From the NCBI GenBank assembly GCA_026386805.1, contig JAPLMX010000008.1:1-57968 (forward strand): a stretch of DNA of 57,968 nt, written 5' to 3'. Position 1 is the first letter of the stretch. Each line of letters begins with the position of its first letter. The notes under the pieces were generated by a model. The model was given only the letters and a program-made list of their open reading frames with translations. It was not told the origin of the DNA and did not search any database. Shown piece by piece: positions 15,542-24,504 of the stretch. A program made the translations under genes and the position numbers. The stretch comes from Phycisphaerae bacterium. GTDB lineage: Bacteria > Planctomycetota > Phycisphaerae > Sedimentisphaerales > Anaerobacaceae.

Positions 15542-18500
15542 CTACTTTTGCGGCTCGTTCGGCTCCAAATCCTCGTTCTTCATGGCGTTCATGTGCTTCC
15601 GGTAAAGCGCGGCGGCCTCTTTGTCACTGCTGAGGGTGCTACGCTGCTCTTCCGTATTGGAGATCTTGGTCAGGTCCTTGGGCTCTTGGGCCACATAAGG
15701 CGTCAGGAAGATCAGCAGCTCGATCTTGCTCTTGTCAGTGATGGTGCGTTTAAACAGGTTGCCAACCAGCGGAATGTCCCCCAACAGCGGGACCTTTTTG
15801 ATGGTGTTGCTGCTCTTATCCTGGATCAAACCGCCGATGACAATCGTCTGGCCGTCCATGACCGCCACCCTCGTGCTGGCCGAACGCGTGGAGAAGACCA
15901 CGGGATTGAGGCCCGGCGCAATCTGGACCGTCTGACCCGTCTGGGTCGTGATGTTGGGGGTGACGATCATATTGACCAGCCCGTCGTCGTTGATGGAGGG
16001 TGTGACCTCCAAGACGATGCCGATATCCTTGCGGTAACTGAACGTGGTGGTGCTGCCGATCGACCCGCTGCTGGTGGTAGTGTCGGGGATCGGCACCTCG
16101 TCGACCACCTTGATCGTGGCCATCCGGTTGTTGCGGGTCAGGACATAAGGCCGGGACAGAACGTTGAGCTTTCCAGTTTCTTGAAGAGCGTGCAAGGTCA
16201 GGTCCAGGTCGCCCTGAAGGGTCCTGATGGACAGGCCCGTGGAGCCCGTCGCCCCCGGCCCCAGCGTATTCGGATTGGTAGCCGACGCGACCGACCCCGG
16301 CGTCGTCAAATTGATCGGCGCGCCAAAGGTGTCGACCGATTGTGTCCCGCCGTTGCGATTGAGATTCAACATGGAGAACTCGCTGCCTATGTCCATGTCG
16401 TTGGTGTGGGTCAGCTCGGCGAACAGGACCTTGATGAGGACCTGGCCGACCGGCTTATCCAGCTCTTTGATGGTCGGCAGGATCTTCTCGTAGTTCTTCG
16501 AGGAGGTCATGATCAGCAGGGAGTTGGTGTTCGGATCGGCCTGGAAATACGTTTCCTCGGAGAGGCTGTCGCTGTTGGAGGAGCTGCTCGTGCCGCCCGT
16601 GCCGCCGACACCCCCGCCGCCCCCCCCCGTACTGGCCACGCCCATACCCGCGTTTCTCTGCCCGCCGGTGGTCGTGCTGCGACTTCCCGTAGTTCGCTGA
16701 TTCAGGGTCTGGATCTGCTGGAAGAGGCTGTTCAGGATCGTCATGAGACTGCTGGCCGTGCCATTCTTGAGCGCGTAGACGAAGATGCGACGCTCCTGCT
16801 CGGGGTTCGAGTCCAGGTCTTTGATGATCTGGGCGATAACCGTCAGGGTTTCCGGCGCGCCGCTGACCACAACGGAGTTCGTCCGCGTATCGGCGGAGGC
16901 GACCACGGTGATGTCCGAGCTGCTCGTGGTTTGTCCACCCGCCTGGCCACCCATGCCGCCCATGCCACCGCGACCGCCCCCCATGAACTGAACCTGCTGG
17001 CTCTGCTGGGAGCTGGACCGCGACGACCGGCTCGACGACGAGGTTCGGCTCTGCCCGAAGACCTCATTGATAAGCTGGGCCGTATTGGAGGCGTCGGCGT
17101 ATTCGAGATGGAAGACCTTCACATCAGCGACGTTGGTCAGCGGCGAGTCCAGCTTCTTGATCACGTCTTCCACGACAGTCAAAACGGCCTCCGGCCCGGT
17201 GACTACAATGGTATTGGTGCGGCTGTCGGCCGCCGCCGTGACTTGGACCATAGAGTCGGCCCCTTGCTGGTTGCCCTGCTGGCCGAACGGTCCCTGGAAC
17301 ATCATGGGACCGCCTTGGAAACCGCTGCCGCCCCGGTTGCCTGACCGGGACCGGGAGGAGGATTGATTTTGGCCAAAGAGTTGGTTGATGACATCGGCGG
17401 TATTCAAGGCGTCCGCGTACCGAAGCTGGAAGACCCGGACGGTCGCGATCTTGGACCCCGTGTCGTCCAGGGACTTGATCACCTTGTCCACGAGATCCAG
17501 CGACTCGGCCGGCCCACGGACCACAACGGAATTCGTCTGCGTGTCGGCAGACGCCACGATCTGAACGTTGACGTTGCCACCGCCTTGCTGGTTACCGCCT
17601 CCCTGCTGGCCACCACGTCCTCCACCATTTTGCCCTCCGGGCCCGCCTCCCCCAAACCCTCCCCGTCCTCCTCCGGCCATCTGCATCATCATTTGTAAGG
17701 GGTTGCCGCCGCCACCGCCGCCGAAGCCGCCCCGTCCCCCCATCTGGCCGCGACCGCCCGTGGCCTGCTGCTGAAAAATGGTGTTGATCAGAGTGGCCGT
17801 GCTCGTAGCGTCCGCGTTGCGCAGACGCCAGACACGGATTTCTGCGACCGTGGCCATGTGCGTGTCCAGGGCCGTGACGATCTGCATCAGGCGCCGGATG
17901 TTGGACGTGGTGTCCGTGATGATCAGCGCGTTGCCGTCGACGTTGGCCGTCAGAGTGGCGTATTCCGGAAGCAGGGCCTGCAGGTTCTGCACGAGGGCCG
18001 CCGCCGTGACGTGGGCGACGGGGATTACGTAAGTCACCACGGAGTCGCTCGGGACGACGGCGTTCGGGTCCCGGCCGGTCAGGACTGGGGTATTCTCCTG
18101 CTTCGCCTTCGCCAGCGTGACCACCTTGAGGGTCTTGCCGGTGAGGACGGCGGTCAGACCCTTTTCCTTGAGCACCGTGTTGATCAGGCCGATGGCATGG
18201 TCCAGCGTGACCGGCTGGCGGCTGATCACCGTGATGCGGCTGCTGGCGATCGGCTCATCGGAGATGATCGTCAACCCGACGGTCTCCGAGAGATACTCCA
18301 GGATCGTCTGCACCGGGGCATCCTGGAAGTTGAGTTTGAGCTTCAGCTCGCCGTTCTTGACGACCTCGATGGGCTTGGCATCGGAAGCGGCAGGCATCTG
18401 AGGGGCCGCCGGGACGGACGACGAATTCGAAACCGGCGTCGCCGCAGGTTGCCCAGCGGCGGCCGACGCGGCCGGCTGCGCGCCGGCCTCAGGGGCGGCG

Positions 18501-18646
18501 ACCGGCGGGGTCGCCGGCTCAGTGCCGGCCGCAGGCGGCGCCGCCGTCTGCGGAGCGGGCGACGGCGTCGAAGCCGTCTGCCCGGGCAACGGGATAATGG
18601 CGACAGCCAAGATCATGCCAACGAGGATGGTTCTGAAGATGCGCAT
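15542..18646 (-). CDS. gspD: Type II secretion secretin GspD
   Basis: A 1,034-residue outer-membrane secretin. A signal peptide and a long Pro/Ala linker (residues 25-85) come first. Repeated N-domains follow (LNFQDAPVQTILEYLSE, VVTYVIPVAHVTAAALVQNL, VRVFQLRYADALNTADVINQ, VKVFHLEYADASNTAQLINE), then the secretin core with VLSRPYVLTRNN, VTPSINDDGLVNMIVTPNI and VMDGQTIVIGGLIQDKS. Between the N-domains are very Gly-rich inserts, the largest near residues 290-370, which make the protein longer than a typical GspD of 600-750 residues. ATG 18646 has GGAGA upstream. It is the last gene of the secretion operon. Export of the many hydrolases encoded nearby is a plausible role. Confidence 0.95.
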   Translation of the reverse strand: MRIFRTILVGMILAVAIIPLPGQTASTPSPAPQTAAPPAAGTEPATPPVAAPEAGAQPAASAAAGQPAATPVSNSSSVPAAPQMPAASDAKPIEVVKNGELKLKLNFQDAPVQTILEYLSETVGLTIISDEPIASSRITVISRQPVTLDHAIGLINTVLKEKGLTAVLTGKTLKVVTLAKAKQENTPVLTGRDPNAVVPSDSVVTYVIPVAHVTAAALVQNLQALLPEYATLTANVDGNALIITDTTSNIRRLMQIVTALDTHMATVAEIRVWRLRNADATSTATLINTIFQQQATGGRGQMGGRGGFGGGGGGNPLQMMMQMAGGGRGGFGGGGPGGQNGGGRGGQQGGGNQQGGGNVNVQIVASADTQTNSVVVRGPAESLDLVDKVIKSLDDTGSKIATVRVFQLRYADALNTADVINQLFGQNQSSSRSRSGNRGGSGFQGGPMMFQGPFGQQGNQQGADSMVQVTAAADSRTNTIVVTGPEAVLTVVEDVIKKLDSPLTNVADVKVFHLEYADASNTAQLINEVFGQSRTSSSSRSSRSSSQQSQQVQFMGGGRGGMGGMGGQAGGQTTSSSDITVVASADTRTNSVVVSGAPETLTVIAQIIKDLDSNPEQERRIFVYALKNGTASSLMTILNSLFQQIQTLNQRTTGSRSTTTGGQRNAGMGVASTGGGGGGVGGTGGTSSSSNSDSLSEETYFQADPNTNSLLIMTSSKNYEKILPTIKELDKPVGQVLIKVLFAELTHTNDMDIGSEFSMLNLNRNGGTQSVDTFGAPINLTTPGSVASATNPNTLGPGATGSTGLSIRTLQGDLDLTLHALQETGKLNVLSRPYVLTRNNRMATIKVVDEVPIPDTTTSSGSIGSTTTFSYRKDIGIVLEVTPSINDDGLVNMIVTPNITTQTGQTVQIAPGLNPVVFSTRSASTRVAVMDGQTIVIGGLIQDKSSNTIKKVPLLGDIPLVGNLFKRTITDKSKIELLIFLTPYVAQEPKDLTKISNTEEQRSTLSSDKEAAALYRKHMNAMKNEDLEPNEPQK

Positions 18647-18671
18647 CGTACTTTTCTCCTTCCCGAGTAGA

Positions 18672-18737
18672 TTCTTGATTGTTGAAGTGTGATGTCTGAT
18701 TTTTCAATCAACAATCAAGAATCAAAAATCAACAATG
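18672..18737. repeat. Two-armed tandem-word repeat between gspC and gspD
   Basis: The left arm has GATTCTTGATTGTTGAAG-like words; the right arm has CAATCAACAATCAAGAATCA. The arms are near reverse complements and would form an AT-rich hairpin in the 128-nt gspC-gspD spacer, just upstream of the gspD ribosome site. Confidence 0.6.
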
Positions 18738-18774
18738 AAAAAGCACTCCAACTCCACAGTTCAAACTCGAGTAT

Positions 18775-19626
18775 CTACTGTCCCAACTGTTGTTTTCGTT
18801 GCTCCATGAGCCGCTTGAGGATCTCGGCCTCGTCCGCAGGCGGGGCCGCCGGCTGACCGGTGGACGCCCCCTGGACGGCGGCCGCGGCCGTCGGCGAATA
18901 ACTCGCCAGATCGCCCGCCGTGACTGCGCCGTGTCGGCCCTCCAGGTCGAATCCCATGCTCACGGAGGTCGTCTGGTCGCCCAACTGGTATTCCAGGCCG
19001 TCGAGATTCACGGATTTGATCGTCCCCCGCGCGACGTGGTCGCCCTGGCGCAGCCGCAGGACGCTGCCGCTCTGCTTATCCTCGACAAACGCGATAAACT
19101 GATTGTTCTCCTGCGCGACCCCCTTGAGGAGGAGATAGGACTCGGGGTTGGGCATAGGCTTCGGCGGTTCCACGATAGGCTCTCCGGACGGGGGCGGAAT
19201 CCGCTGCCGCGAGAACATGTTGCGTGTCAGAATGATGTCATACTTGGCCCACTGCTCGTCCTGCACGGGCCGCCGGGGCCGCGGCCTTTCGACGGGCTGG
19301 CTCGGCGGGCGCTCGGCGGATTTCGCCGCCGCGTTCGGCTCGACCGATCCCGTGATGCGCCCCGTCGGGGAAGCGGTCGCGGCACTGGCGGTCGGGGACT
19401 TCGACGAATCCGGCCGACTGGACCCGGGCCTGCCGGAGCTTGGCCCGGTCTGGACATCTCGACGAGAGCGATCTCGACGCGACTGGGACTGGCCTCGACC
19501 GGTGGCCGGCCATGAGACAATGACCAGTGCGACCGCGGCCGCCACAAGCGTGATACGGGTCCCCAACGCGACCCGTCGCGTTTGGGGGCCCCGAGCCGTT
19601 ACCTTACTATAAGAGTTGCTCTTCAT
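18775..19626 (-). CDS. gspC: GspC-like inner-membrane component of the type II secretion system
   Basis: A 283-residue protein from ATG 19626. It has a short cytoplasmic N-terminus, one membrane segment (ITLVAAAVALVIVSW), a Pro/Ser/Arg-rich periplasmic linker, then a GspC-like homology region: KYDIILTRNMFSRQRIPPP, YLLLKGVAQENNQFIAFVED, GSVLRLRQGDHVARGTIKSV. GspC connects the inner-membrane platform to the secretin. Its start overlaps the end of gspM by 20 nt, so an upstream ATG at 19740 is unlikely to be used. The C-terminus lacks an evident PDZ domain. The call rests on the NMFSR...LKG motif and on position between gspM and gspD. Confidence 0.72.
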   Translation of the reverse strand: MKSNSYSKVTARGPQTRRVALGTRITLVAAAVALVIVSWPATGRGQSQSRRDRSRRDVQTGPSSGRPGSSRPDSSKSPTASAATASPTGRITGSVEPNAAAKSAERPPSQPVERPRPRRPVQDEQWAKYDIILTRNMFSRQRIPPPSGEPIVEPPKPMPNPESYLLLKGVAQENNQFIAFVEDKQSGSVLRLRQGDHVARGTIKSVNLDGLEYQLGDQTTSVSMGFDLEGRHGAVTAGDLASYSPTAAAAVQGASTGQPAAPPADEAEILKRLMEQRKQQLGQ

Positions 19627-20200
19627 TTTTGGTCTCTTTGGGTTTCGGTTGCGATTGCTTGGGGGATGACTTCTCCCCAGCCGATGCTGCGTACAGGGTG
19701 GAAAGACGCAGCTCCAACGACATACTATCGCCGGCTTCACTCGTCGAGCCCAGTTGCATATATTTGACCTTGATCGGCAGCGCCGAGGTTTCCACCTGGT
19801 AGAGGAACCACGCCACGGCGTCGAGCGAGCCCTTACCGGCGGCCACGAAGATGATTTCCTTCAGATTCTTGTCGCTGGCCACGCGATCCGGCTTGACGGA
19901 CGTGAGCGTCAGCCGGGCATCCTCGGACCACTTGTCCAGGGCCTTGGCGACGCTACTCTCCGCCTCGGCGTCGCTGCGAAGATCCTCGGTCTGCAGCGTC
20001 TTATCCTTCCGCTCATACTGCTGTTTTTGGGCGAACAGATTCTTGGCTTTGGCAACCTTGTCCAGCGACTGCTGCCTCTGACTTTGGAGCTCTCCCAGCC
20101 GATGCCAGAGAGGGGTCACAACGAACTTGTCGCCGACCAGGGCGCCCACGACCACGATGGTCATCAGAACGATCATGCGTTCACGTTTCGACAAACCCAT
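19607..20200 (-). CDS. gspM: GspM/PilO-like platform protein
   Basis: A 197-residue bitopic protein. One membrane segment follows a short basic N-terminus (ERMIVLMTIVVVGALVGDKF), then a coiled coil (LGELQSQRQQSLDKVAKAKN) and a ferredoxin-like periplasmic domain (ARLTLTSVKPD, LDAVAWFLYQVETSALPIKV). This is the plan of GspM and PilO. A lysine-rich tail follows. It sits 2 nt from gspL, the usual GspM partner. Assignment is by architecture and operon position, since sequence in this family is weakly conserved. Confidence 0.72.
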   Translation of the reverse strand: MGLSKRERMIVLMTIVVVGALVGDKFVVTPLWHRLGELQSQRQQSLDKVAKAKNLFAQKQQYERKDKTLQTEDLRSDAEAESSVAKALDKWSEDARLTLTSVKPDRVASDKNLKEIIFVAAGKGSLDAVAWFLYQVETSALPIKVKYMQLGSTSEAGDSMSLELRLSTLYAASAGEKSSPKQSQPKPKETKNEEQLL

Positions 20201-20202
20201 GG

Positions 20203-21630
20203 TTATTTCACCCCTTGAAATTTGAAACTGATGGCAAATTCTTTCTCTCGGGAATCACGTCCGGCGTCCCGGATATAGATCATTTTGACGTTGGAGAACA
20301 CCTGGTTCTGCTGGATCTTGTCGAGGACCTCATAGAAGCTCGCCTCGCTCCCCGTCTTGCCGACCACCGATCCCGTGCCGTTCTCGTTCAGAGCCAGACT
20401 GCTGGCCCACACGGAGGGCCCTTCCGGGAAGGCCTCCGTCAGGTTCTTCAGGCATTCCAGGAACCGGGGCTGGCGGTCGTCCCAGCTCTCGCGGTACTTG
20501 CCCCGATCCACGACTTCCTGGGCGGCGGCGATCGCGCTGCTGTTGGCCTTCAACCACGCGTCATTGGCGGCGATCGCGCTCGCCCACGCGTGCCAATAGG
20601 CTAATAGGACGATCAGCCCAATCAGGCAGGCCGCCGCAATGCCGGCGCCCCAGACGATCACGCGTTTGTGACTTGCCGCTTTCTTGACACCGACGCGAGG
20701 ATTGAGGAAATCCACCGGGGGTCTGTCCGCCCCCACGCCGGTCATCGCCACCGCCGTGGCGGCGATCGCGCGAGCCTCCTCCGGGCGATCCGGCAAGCCG
20801 AGTCCCTTGGACCGCAGCCCGGCTCGCCCGCTGGACACCGTCATTTGGGGCCCGAGCCGCTTGCCGAGCTGGCCCACCAGATCCTCGGACGAACCGCAAG
20901 CATCACAGGCCGTGATCCTATAAGGCGGCGATTGGCCCGGCACCGGCGACAGCAGCACCAGCCGCTCCACCGTCGAAGCCAGGTGATCCGCATACCCGGT
21001 CGGCGTCCCGTTACTGCCGATGGATACGTGCTTGATGAACCGCGGACTGCCGTCCAACTGGGCCCAGAACTCGCAGTACGTCGGGCGAGCGTACAGCCCG
21101 TACCAGCTCGCCAAATCCCCGTGGGACAAGGCCTTGCTGCACGCCAGCGCCGAGAGGGTGATGGACTGAACGTGCAGACCGGCGGTCTCGGTCAGCTCTT
21201 TGATCTGGTCGACGATCTTCCGCCGGGCGGCCAACAGAAGGATCGGGCTCTTCTCGGTCGTGCTCGTCCTGCCGCAATAGTCGAAAATCAACTCGTCGGC
21301 ATTCATCGAGAACGCGCGCTCGGCCTGGATGCTCAGCATGCCGGCCAGAGCCTCGGGGCTGGCCGGAGGGGCATCGATCTCCTTCGTCAGCACCCACTTG
21401 GCCGACAGGCCGACCACCACCCGCTTCGAGGAGAACCCTTGCTCCCGAAGGAAGTGCCGAAGCCGCTGGCCCAGGGGCTTGGCGTTGTCCGCCGTCAGCT
21501 CCTGCTCCCAAAGGAGTTCGCCGGTCCGTCGAACCGCGGTGCGGCCCGACTGAATGCTTAGTTCCGTGGCGACGACCCCGGTGTCGTCGATCGCCAGTCC
21601 TAATATGTGGCGTGTGCCGACCATTGTCAC
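20203..21630 (-). CDS. gspL: GspL/PilM-PilN-like platform protein
   Basis: A 475-residue protein. The N-terminal 290 residues look like the actin-like cytoplasmic domain of GspL/PilM (ILGLAIDDTGVVATELSIQS, VVVGLSAKWVLTKEIDAPPA, ILLLAARRKIVDQIKELTET). A membrane segment (VIVWGAGIAAACLIGLIVLL) and a PilN-like periplasmic domain ending in FSNVKMIYIRDAGRD follow. GspL recruits the ATPase GspE to the inner-membrane platform. It lies between gspK and gspM with spacing of only a few bases. Confidence 0.75.
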   Translation of the reverse strand: MTMVGTRHILGLAIDDTGVVATELSIQSGRTAVRRTGELLWEQELTADNAKPLGQRLRHFLREQGFSSKRVVVGLSAKWVLTKEIDAPPASPEALAGMLSIQAERAFSMNADELIFDYCGRTSTTEKSPILLLAARRKIVDQIKELTETAGLHVQSITLSALACSKALSHGDLASWYGLYARPTYCEFWAQLDGSPRFIKHVSIGSNGTPTGYADHLASTVERLVLLSPVPGQSPPYRITACDACGSSEDLVGQLGKRLGPQMTVSSGRAGLRSKGLGLPDRPEEARAIAATAVAMTGVGADRPPVDFLNPRVGVKKAASHKRVIVWGAGIAAACLIGLIVLLAYWHAWASAIAANDAWLKANSSAIAAAQEVVDRGKYRESWDDRQPRFLECLKNLTEAFPEGPSVWASSLALNENGTGSVVGKTGSEASFYEVLDKIQQNQVFSNVKMIYIRDAGRDSREKEFAISFKFQGVK

Positions 21631-21636
21631 GTCCCG

Positions 21637-23067
21637 TCAATTCTTGGTTGTACTCAATACCGCGTCCGTAAGAGGCTTCCCTTTCCTCAGGGTCGCCACG
21701 ATCTCTGGATCCAAGGGCCAACCGAAGTGCGTGAGATCCCTCCAATGGATCACTCGCGGCGTCGATTCCTGCGTGTCGATGACCGCCTTGTACCGCTTGT
21801 ACGCCCGCCCGTTGCCGGACAAGGCGAGGATATCGGCGGAATACTGGTTCGAATGAACCGTGATGTAGCTACCGATGCCAACCGCCTTCGTCTGGTCCAG
21901 GACTTCCGTCACCCAGGCAACAGAATTGGGCTCCTCGCCGGCAGTGAAAGAGCCGCGGTAGGTCAGCAGGCTGTCGACGTCGGTCTCCTCCAAGCCCGGC
22001 AGGCACATCAGGACCTCCTTCGAGGCCGTGTTCACGTTCACCAGGCCGGGCAGCGCCGTTTCGCTGCTCGTCGTCAGCTTGTCGGCGATCTGCGAGAACT
22101 CCTTAAAGGTCATGCGCGACCGGTAATAGAACTGGAGGATGTTGGTGAAGCTCGGGTTCGAGCTGATGCCGCTGGCCATCATGATCTCGAGGGCTCGATC
22201 CTCTTTGAAAGTATCCTGCAGCAACGTCTGCAGGTCCGACACGGAGGAGGAGGTGTTGATATTGATCCGCGTGTTGCCCGCACCATCGACATTCTTCTCG
22301 GTGCTGTAGACGGTCACATAGTCATAGAACCCGCGATCGAGCTTGCCGTCGGCGTTGTCGGGCGGCTCACTGGTGTCGCCGTCGTTCTCCTGGGGGTCGA
22401 GGACGCCGTTGAGGTTGGTGTCCTCGCCGTAGAGCAGGTCTTCCGAGGCGCCCTTGATCAGGAGGATTTCATCGACGGTCTCCAGCGGCGCATTCTTGCA
22501 GTGATAGGGCGCCGGCTGCAGCAGATAGTACTCGTCCTCGGCCCCGCCGGCCGTGACGTCGCTGTCCGTGTCACGCCAGTCGATGATCGAGGCCGCCAGC
22601 TCGGCCGTCATGCCGGGCAGCTTCTGCAGCATTTCCAGCGACGCGGTGTTGAGGTTGATTTTGCCAGCCTCATCGGTCAGCCCGAAACGGTATTCCCGAT
22701 CGTCCTCCAAATTCGATTGCAGGACCCAGAAGTAGCCCTCCCCCACCTGCAGGGCCTCGTAGGTATCGGTCGTCTGAGACGTGCTCGTTTGGGACGTGCC
22801 CGACTCCGCCGCGATTTTCTCGGTGATCTTGGCCACGACGTACTGCAAGGCGCCGGCCGCAATACTCTCGGCCTCCAGGGAAGCGACCTGGTTGGCCGAG
22901 ACCGCTGCCGCCACCCGCATCGAACGGGCAAACACCAGGACCAGTCCGGCCAGGACGAGGGTCACCCAGATCGTGACAATCAGGACGGTCCCGGCCGCTC
23001 GCCCGCCCTGCGAAGGACTGGCTCCGTGATGCACCCCAGATTGTCCCGTCACTGCGTGTCTCATCAT
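21637..23067 (-). CDS. gspK: Minor pseudopilin GspK
   Basis: A 476-residue protein. The prepilin-like N-terminus lacks a textbook cleavage box but has the hydrophobic helix GTVLIVTIWVTLVLAGLVLV followed by RSMRVAAA. Two helix-hairpin-helix-like segments (INLNTASLEMLQKLPGMT, VNVNTASKEVLMCLPGLEE) are hallmarks of GspK. A third segment, ININTSSSVSDLQTLLQDTF, resembles another. GspK caps the pseudopilus tip. The ATG overlaps the gspJ stop (ATGA), implying coupling. Confidence 0.88.
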   Translation of the reverse strand: MMRHAVTGQSGVHHGASPSQGGRAAGTVLIVTIWVTLVLAGLVLVFARSMRVAAAVSANQVASLEAESIAAGALQYVVAKITEKIAAESGTSQTSTSQTTDTYEALQVGEGYFWVLQSNLEDDREYRFGLTDEAGKINLNTASLEMLQKLPGMTAELAASIIDWRDTDSDVTAGGAEDEYYLLQPAPYHCKNAPLETVDEILLIKGASEDLLYGEDTNLNGVLDPQENDGDTSEPPDNADGKLDRGFYDYVTVYSTEKNVDGAGNTRININTSSSVSDLQTLLQDTFKEDRALEIMMASGISSNPSFTNILQFYYRSRMTFKEFSQIADKLTTSSETALPGLVNVNTASKEVLMCLPGLEETDVDSLLTYRGSFTAGEEPNSVAWVTEVLDQTKAVGIGSYITVHSNQYSADILALSGNGRAYKRYKAVIDTQESTPRVIHWRDLTHFGWPLDPEIVATLRKGKPLTDAVLSTTKN

Positions 23068-24044
23068 GATCCGCTGGTTTTGCTCGTTGACGATCCGCTC
23101 GTCTTGCTTGTCGTTGACCCACTGGTTTTACTCGTCGTCGTTCCGCCGGTCTTGCTCGTCGTTGTCCCGCTGGTGGATGTCCCGCTCGTCGTGTCGCTCG
23201 TGGTGGTCGCGGTTTTGCACGGGATGGCGAAGCTCTGGACGAGCCGGCGTTTCTGAATCTCCTTGGTGCGCTTGTCATGCCGGGCGATCTCGATATCGAC
23301 CTCCATGGCCAAAGGCAGACTGTTCGAATCCGCCGTCGAGTCCCATTCATCGAGCCAATCGGAGCCGTCATAGTAGCGGAGATTCAGGGACACGACGTTG
23401 CGGCACAGAACCTGCTCGTTGGCCACGAGCTGGTTGGGGGCCAGCAGGTTTGTCGTCACCTGGCGAAGGAGCAGGTACGTGCCATCCTTGGTTTCGCTGT
23501 CTTCCTCCAGAAGCAGAGCGACCTTTCCGATGCCCCCGACCAACGGCGTGTTCGTCTGCCCGGTCACCGACGTGGTTACGGTCAGTCCGGCCAACTGGGC
23601 GTCCTCCGCAGAAATATGGGTCGTGTAGAACTCCAGACTATCGATATCCACGCCCTTGACGCCCCCGGAATCGGTGCCGATGAAGGCGCCGGCCAGGTGG
23701 CTGCCCGGCGGCAGGACACCGCAAATGTCCTGTTTGAGCAGCTCGATCACGTTCATCGCCACCGACGTGGGGTCCACCGCCGCCTGGGCGCTGCGATAGG
23801 CCCGAAAGCCCGTGTACAAGGCCGTGTACAGGCACGAGGCTACGACCACCATGAGGGCCATCGCCACGATCAATTCCAGGAGCGTGAAGCCCGGTCGAGA
23901 TTGCGGATTTCGGATTTCGGATTTCGGATTCGCAGCGACGGTCTTGTGCAACGCACCACAGTCAATCCGCAATCTGCAATCCGCAATCCGCAATCGGTCG
24001 GGCCTCCCGACCAATGACTCAAGATGTCTCGGAGAAAGGGTCAC
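23064..24044 (-). CDS. gspJ: Minor pseudopilin GspJ-like, with repeat-encoded leader and Ser/Thr/Lys tail
   Basis: A 326-residue protein. Start is a GTG at 24044 with AGGAG 8 nt upstream and 1 nt after the gspI stop. The prepilin cleavage box is RPG|FTLLELIVAMALMVVVAS. The leader before it is 52 residues, far longer than usual, because a two-armed tandem-word repeat encodes most of it (DRLRIADCRLRID, NPKSEIRNPQS). The body fits GspJ (MNVIELLKQDICG, YLLLRQVTTNL, SLNLRYYDGSDW). The last 45 residues repeat TSKTSGS-like units, an unusual addition that could be a flexible or glycosylated tail. Minor pseudopilins start pseudopilus assembly. Confidence 0.82.
   Translation of the reverse strand: MTLSPRHLESLVGRPDRLRIADCRLRIDCGALHKTVAANPKSEIRNPQSRPGFTLLELIVAMALMVVVASCLYTALYTGFRAYRSAQAAVDPTSVAMNVIELLKQDICGVLPPGSHLAGAFIGTDSGGVKGVDIDSLEFYTTHISAEDAQLAGLTVTTSVTGQTNTPLVGGIGKVALLLEEDSETKDGTYLLLRQVTTNLLAPNQLVANEQVLCRNVVSLNLRYYDGSDWLDEWDSTADSNSLPLAMEVDIEIARHDKRTKEIQKRRLVQSFAIPCKTATTTSDTTSGTSTSGTTTSKTGGTTTSKTSGSTTSKTSGSSTSKTSGS
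23899..23995. repeat. Two-armed tandem-word repeat (GGATTTC / CAATCCG) in the gspJ leader
   Basis: The left arm (23899-23933) has four GGATTTC/GGATTGC words. The right arm (23963-23995) has four CAATCCG/CAATCTG words. A 29-nt spacer separates them. The arms are degenerate reverse complements. It lies wholly within the leader-coding part of gspJ. Confidence 0.72.
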
Positions 24045-24045
24045 G

Positions 24046-24504
24046 TCATGACTCCTGCGGGTACACCAGGGTGCTCAAGGTGATCTTACGCTGCCGGCCC
24101 ACGGACCGCCAGGTTACAGCCAAATCGAGTTGGCGAACGGAGCTATCCTCCGTCCAGTTGGCAACCGTCATCGACCATTCGTAGCCGGGCCAATCGGTTC
24201 CGAAATCCCCCCGGTTGCTGCCGCTTTCCCAGTCCTGGGCGGCGGTCAGCTCCGTGAGCTTGGTTTCGGCCAGGCACGCCGCCTCGACCTGCCTGCGCGA
24301 CTGTCCCGCCAGTCGCGTGCACAAGCCGATCGTCTGCATCACTACGGGCATCACGATCGAGATCAACACCATCGTCACAAGCAGCTCGACGAATGTGAAG
24401 CCTCCCACGTGAGAGCGTGAAGTGTGAAGTGTGAAGTGTGAAGGCTTCAAACTTGACACTTGAGACTTCAAACTGTCCTTTCTATCTTGCCGCATATCGA
24501 CCAC
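24046..24504 (-). CDS. gspI: Minor pseudopilin GspI-like
   Basis: A 152-residue protein with cleavage box VGG|FTFVELLVTMVLISIV. The leader is 35 residues from ATG 24504, or 32 from ATG 24495; both ATGs are in frame and overlap the gspH end. Most of the leader (SLKSQVSSLKPSHFTLHTSR) comes from a tandem-word repeat. The rest fits GspI: ACLAETKLTELTAAQDWES, then a beta-rich C-terminus (YEWSMTVANW, VRQLDLAVTW). Position between gspH and gspJ supports the call. Confidence 0.8.
   Translation of the reverse strand: MVDMRQDRKDSLKSQVSSLKPSHFTLHTSRSHVGGFTFVELLVTMVLISIVMPVVMQTIGLCTRLAGQSRRQVEAACLAETKLTELTAAQDWESGSNRGDFGTDWPGYEWSMTVANWTEDSSVRQLDLAVTWRSVGRQRKITLSTLVYPQES
24413..24474. repeat. Two-armed tandem-word repeat (GTGAAGT / ACTTGACACTT) in the gspI leader
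   Basis: The left arm repeats GTGAAGT four times; the right arm has CTTCAAACTTGACACTTGAG and ACTTCAAACT. They form a hairpin in the leader-coding part of gspI. Confidence 0.65.

Noticed and set aside
15353-17344. Plus-strand open frame of 663 codons opposite gspD
   Set aside because: It is a shadow of the secretin gene in a GC-rich genome, with no domain and with a start inside a repeat.
23066-23215. Tandem 24-nt repeats considered as a CRISPR array
   Set aside because: The units are contiguous without unique spacers and are the coding sequence of the GspJ Ser/Thr/Lys tail.
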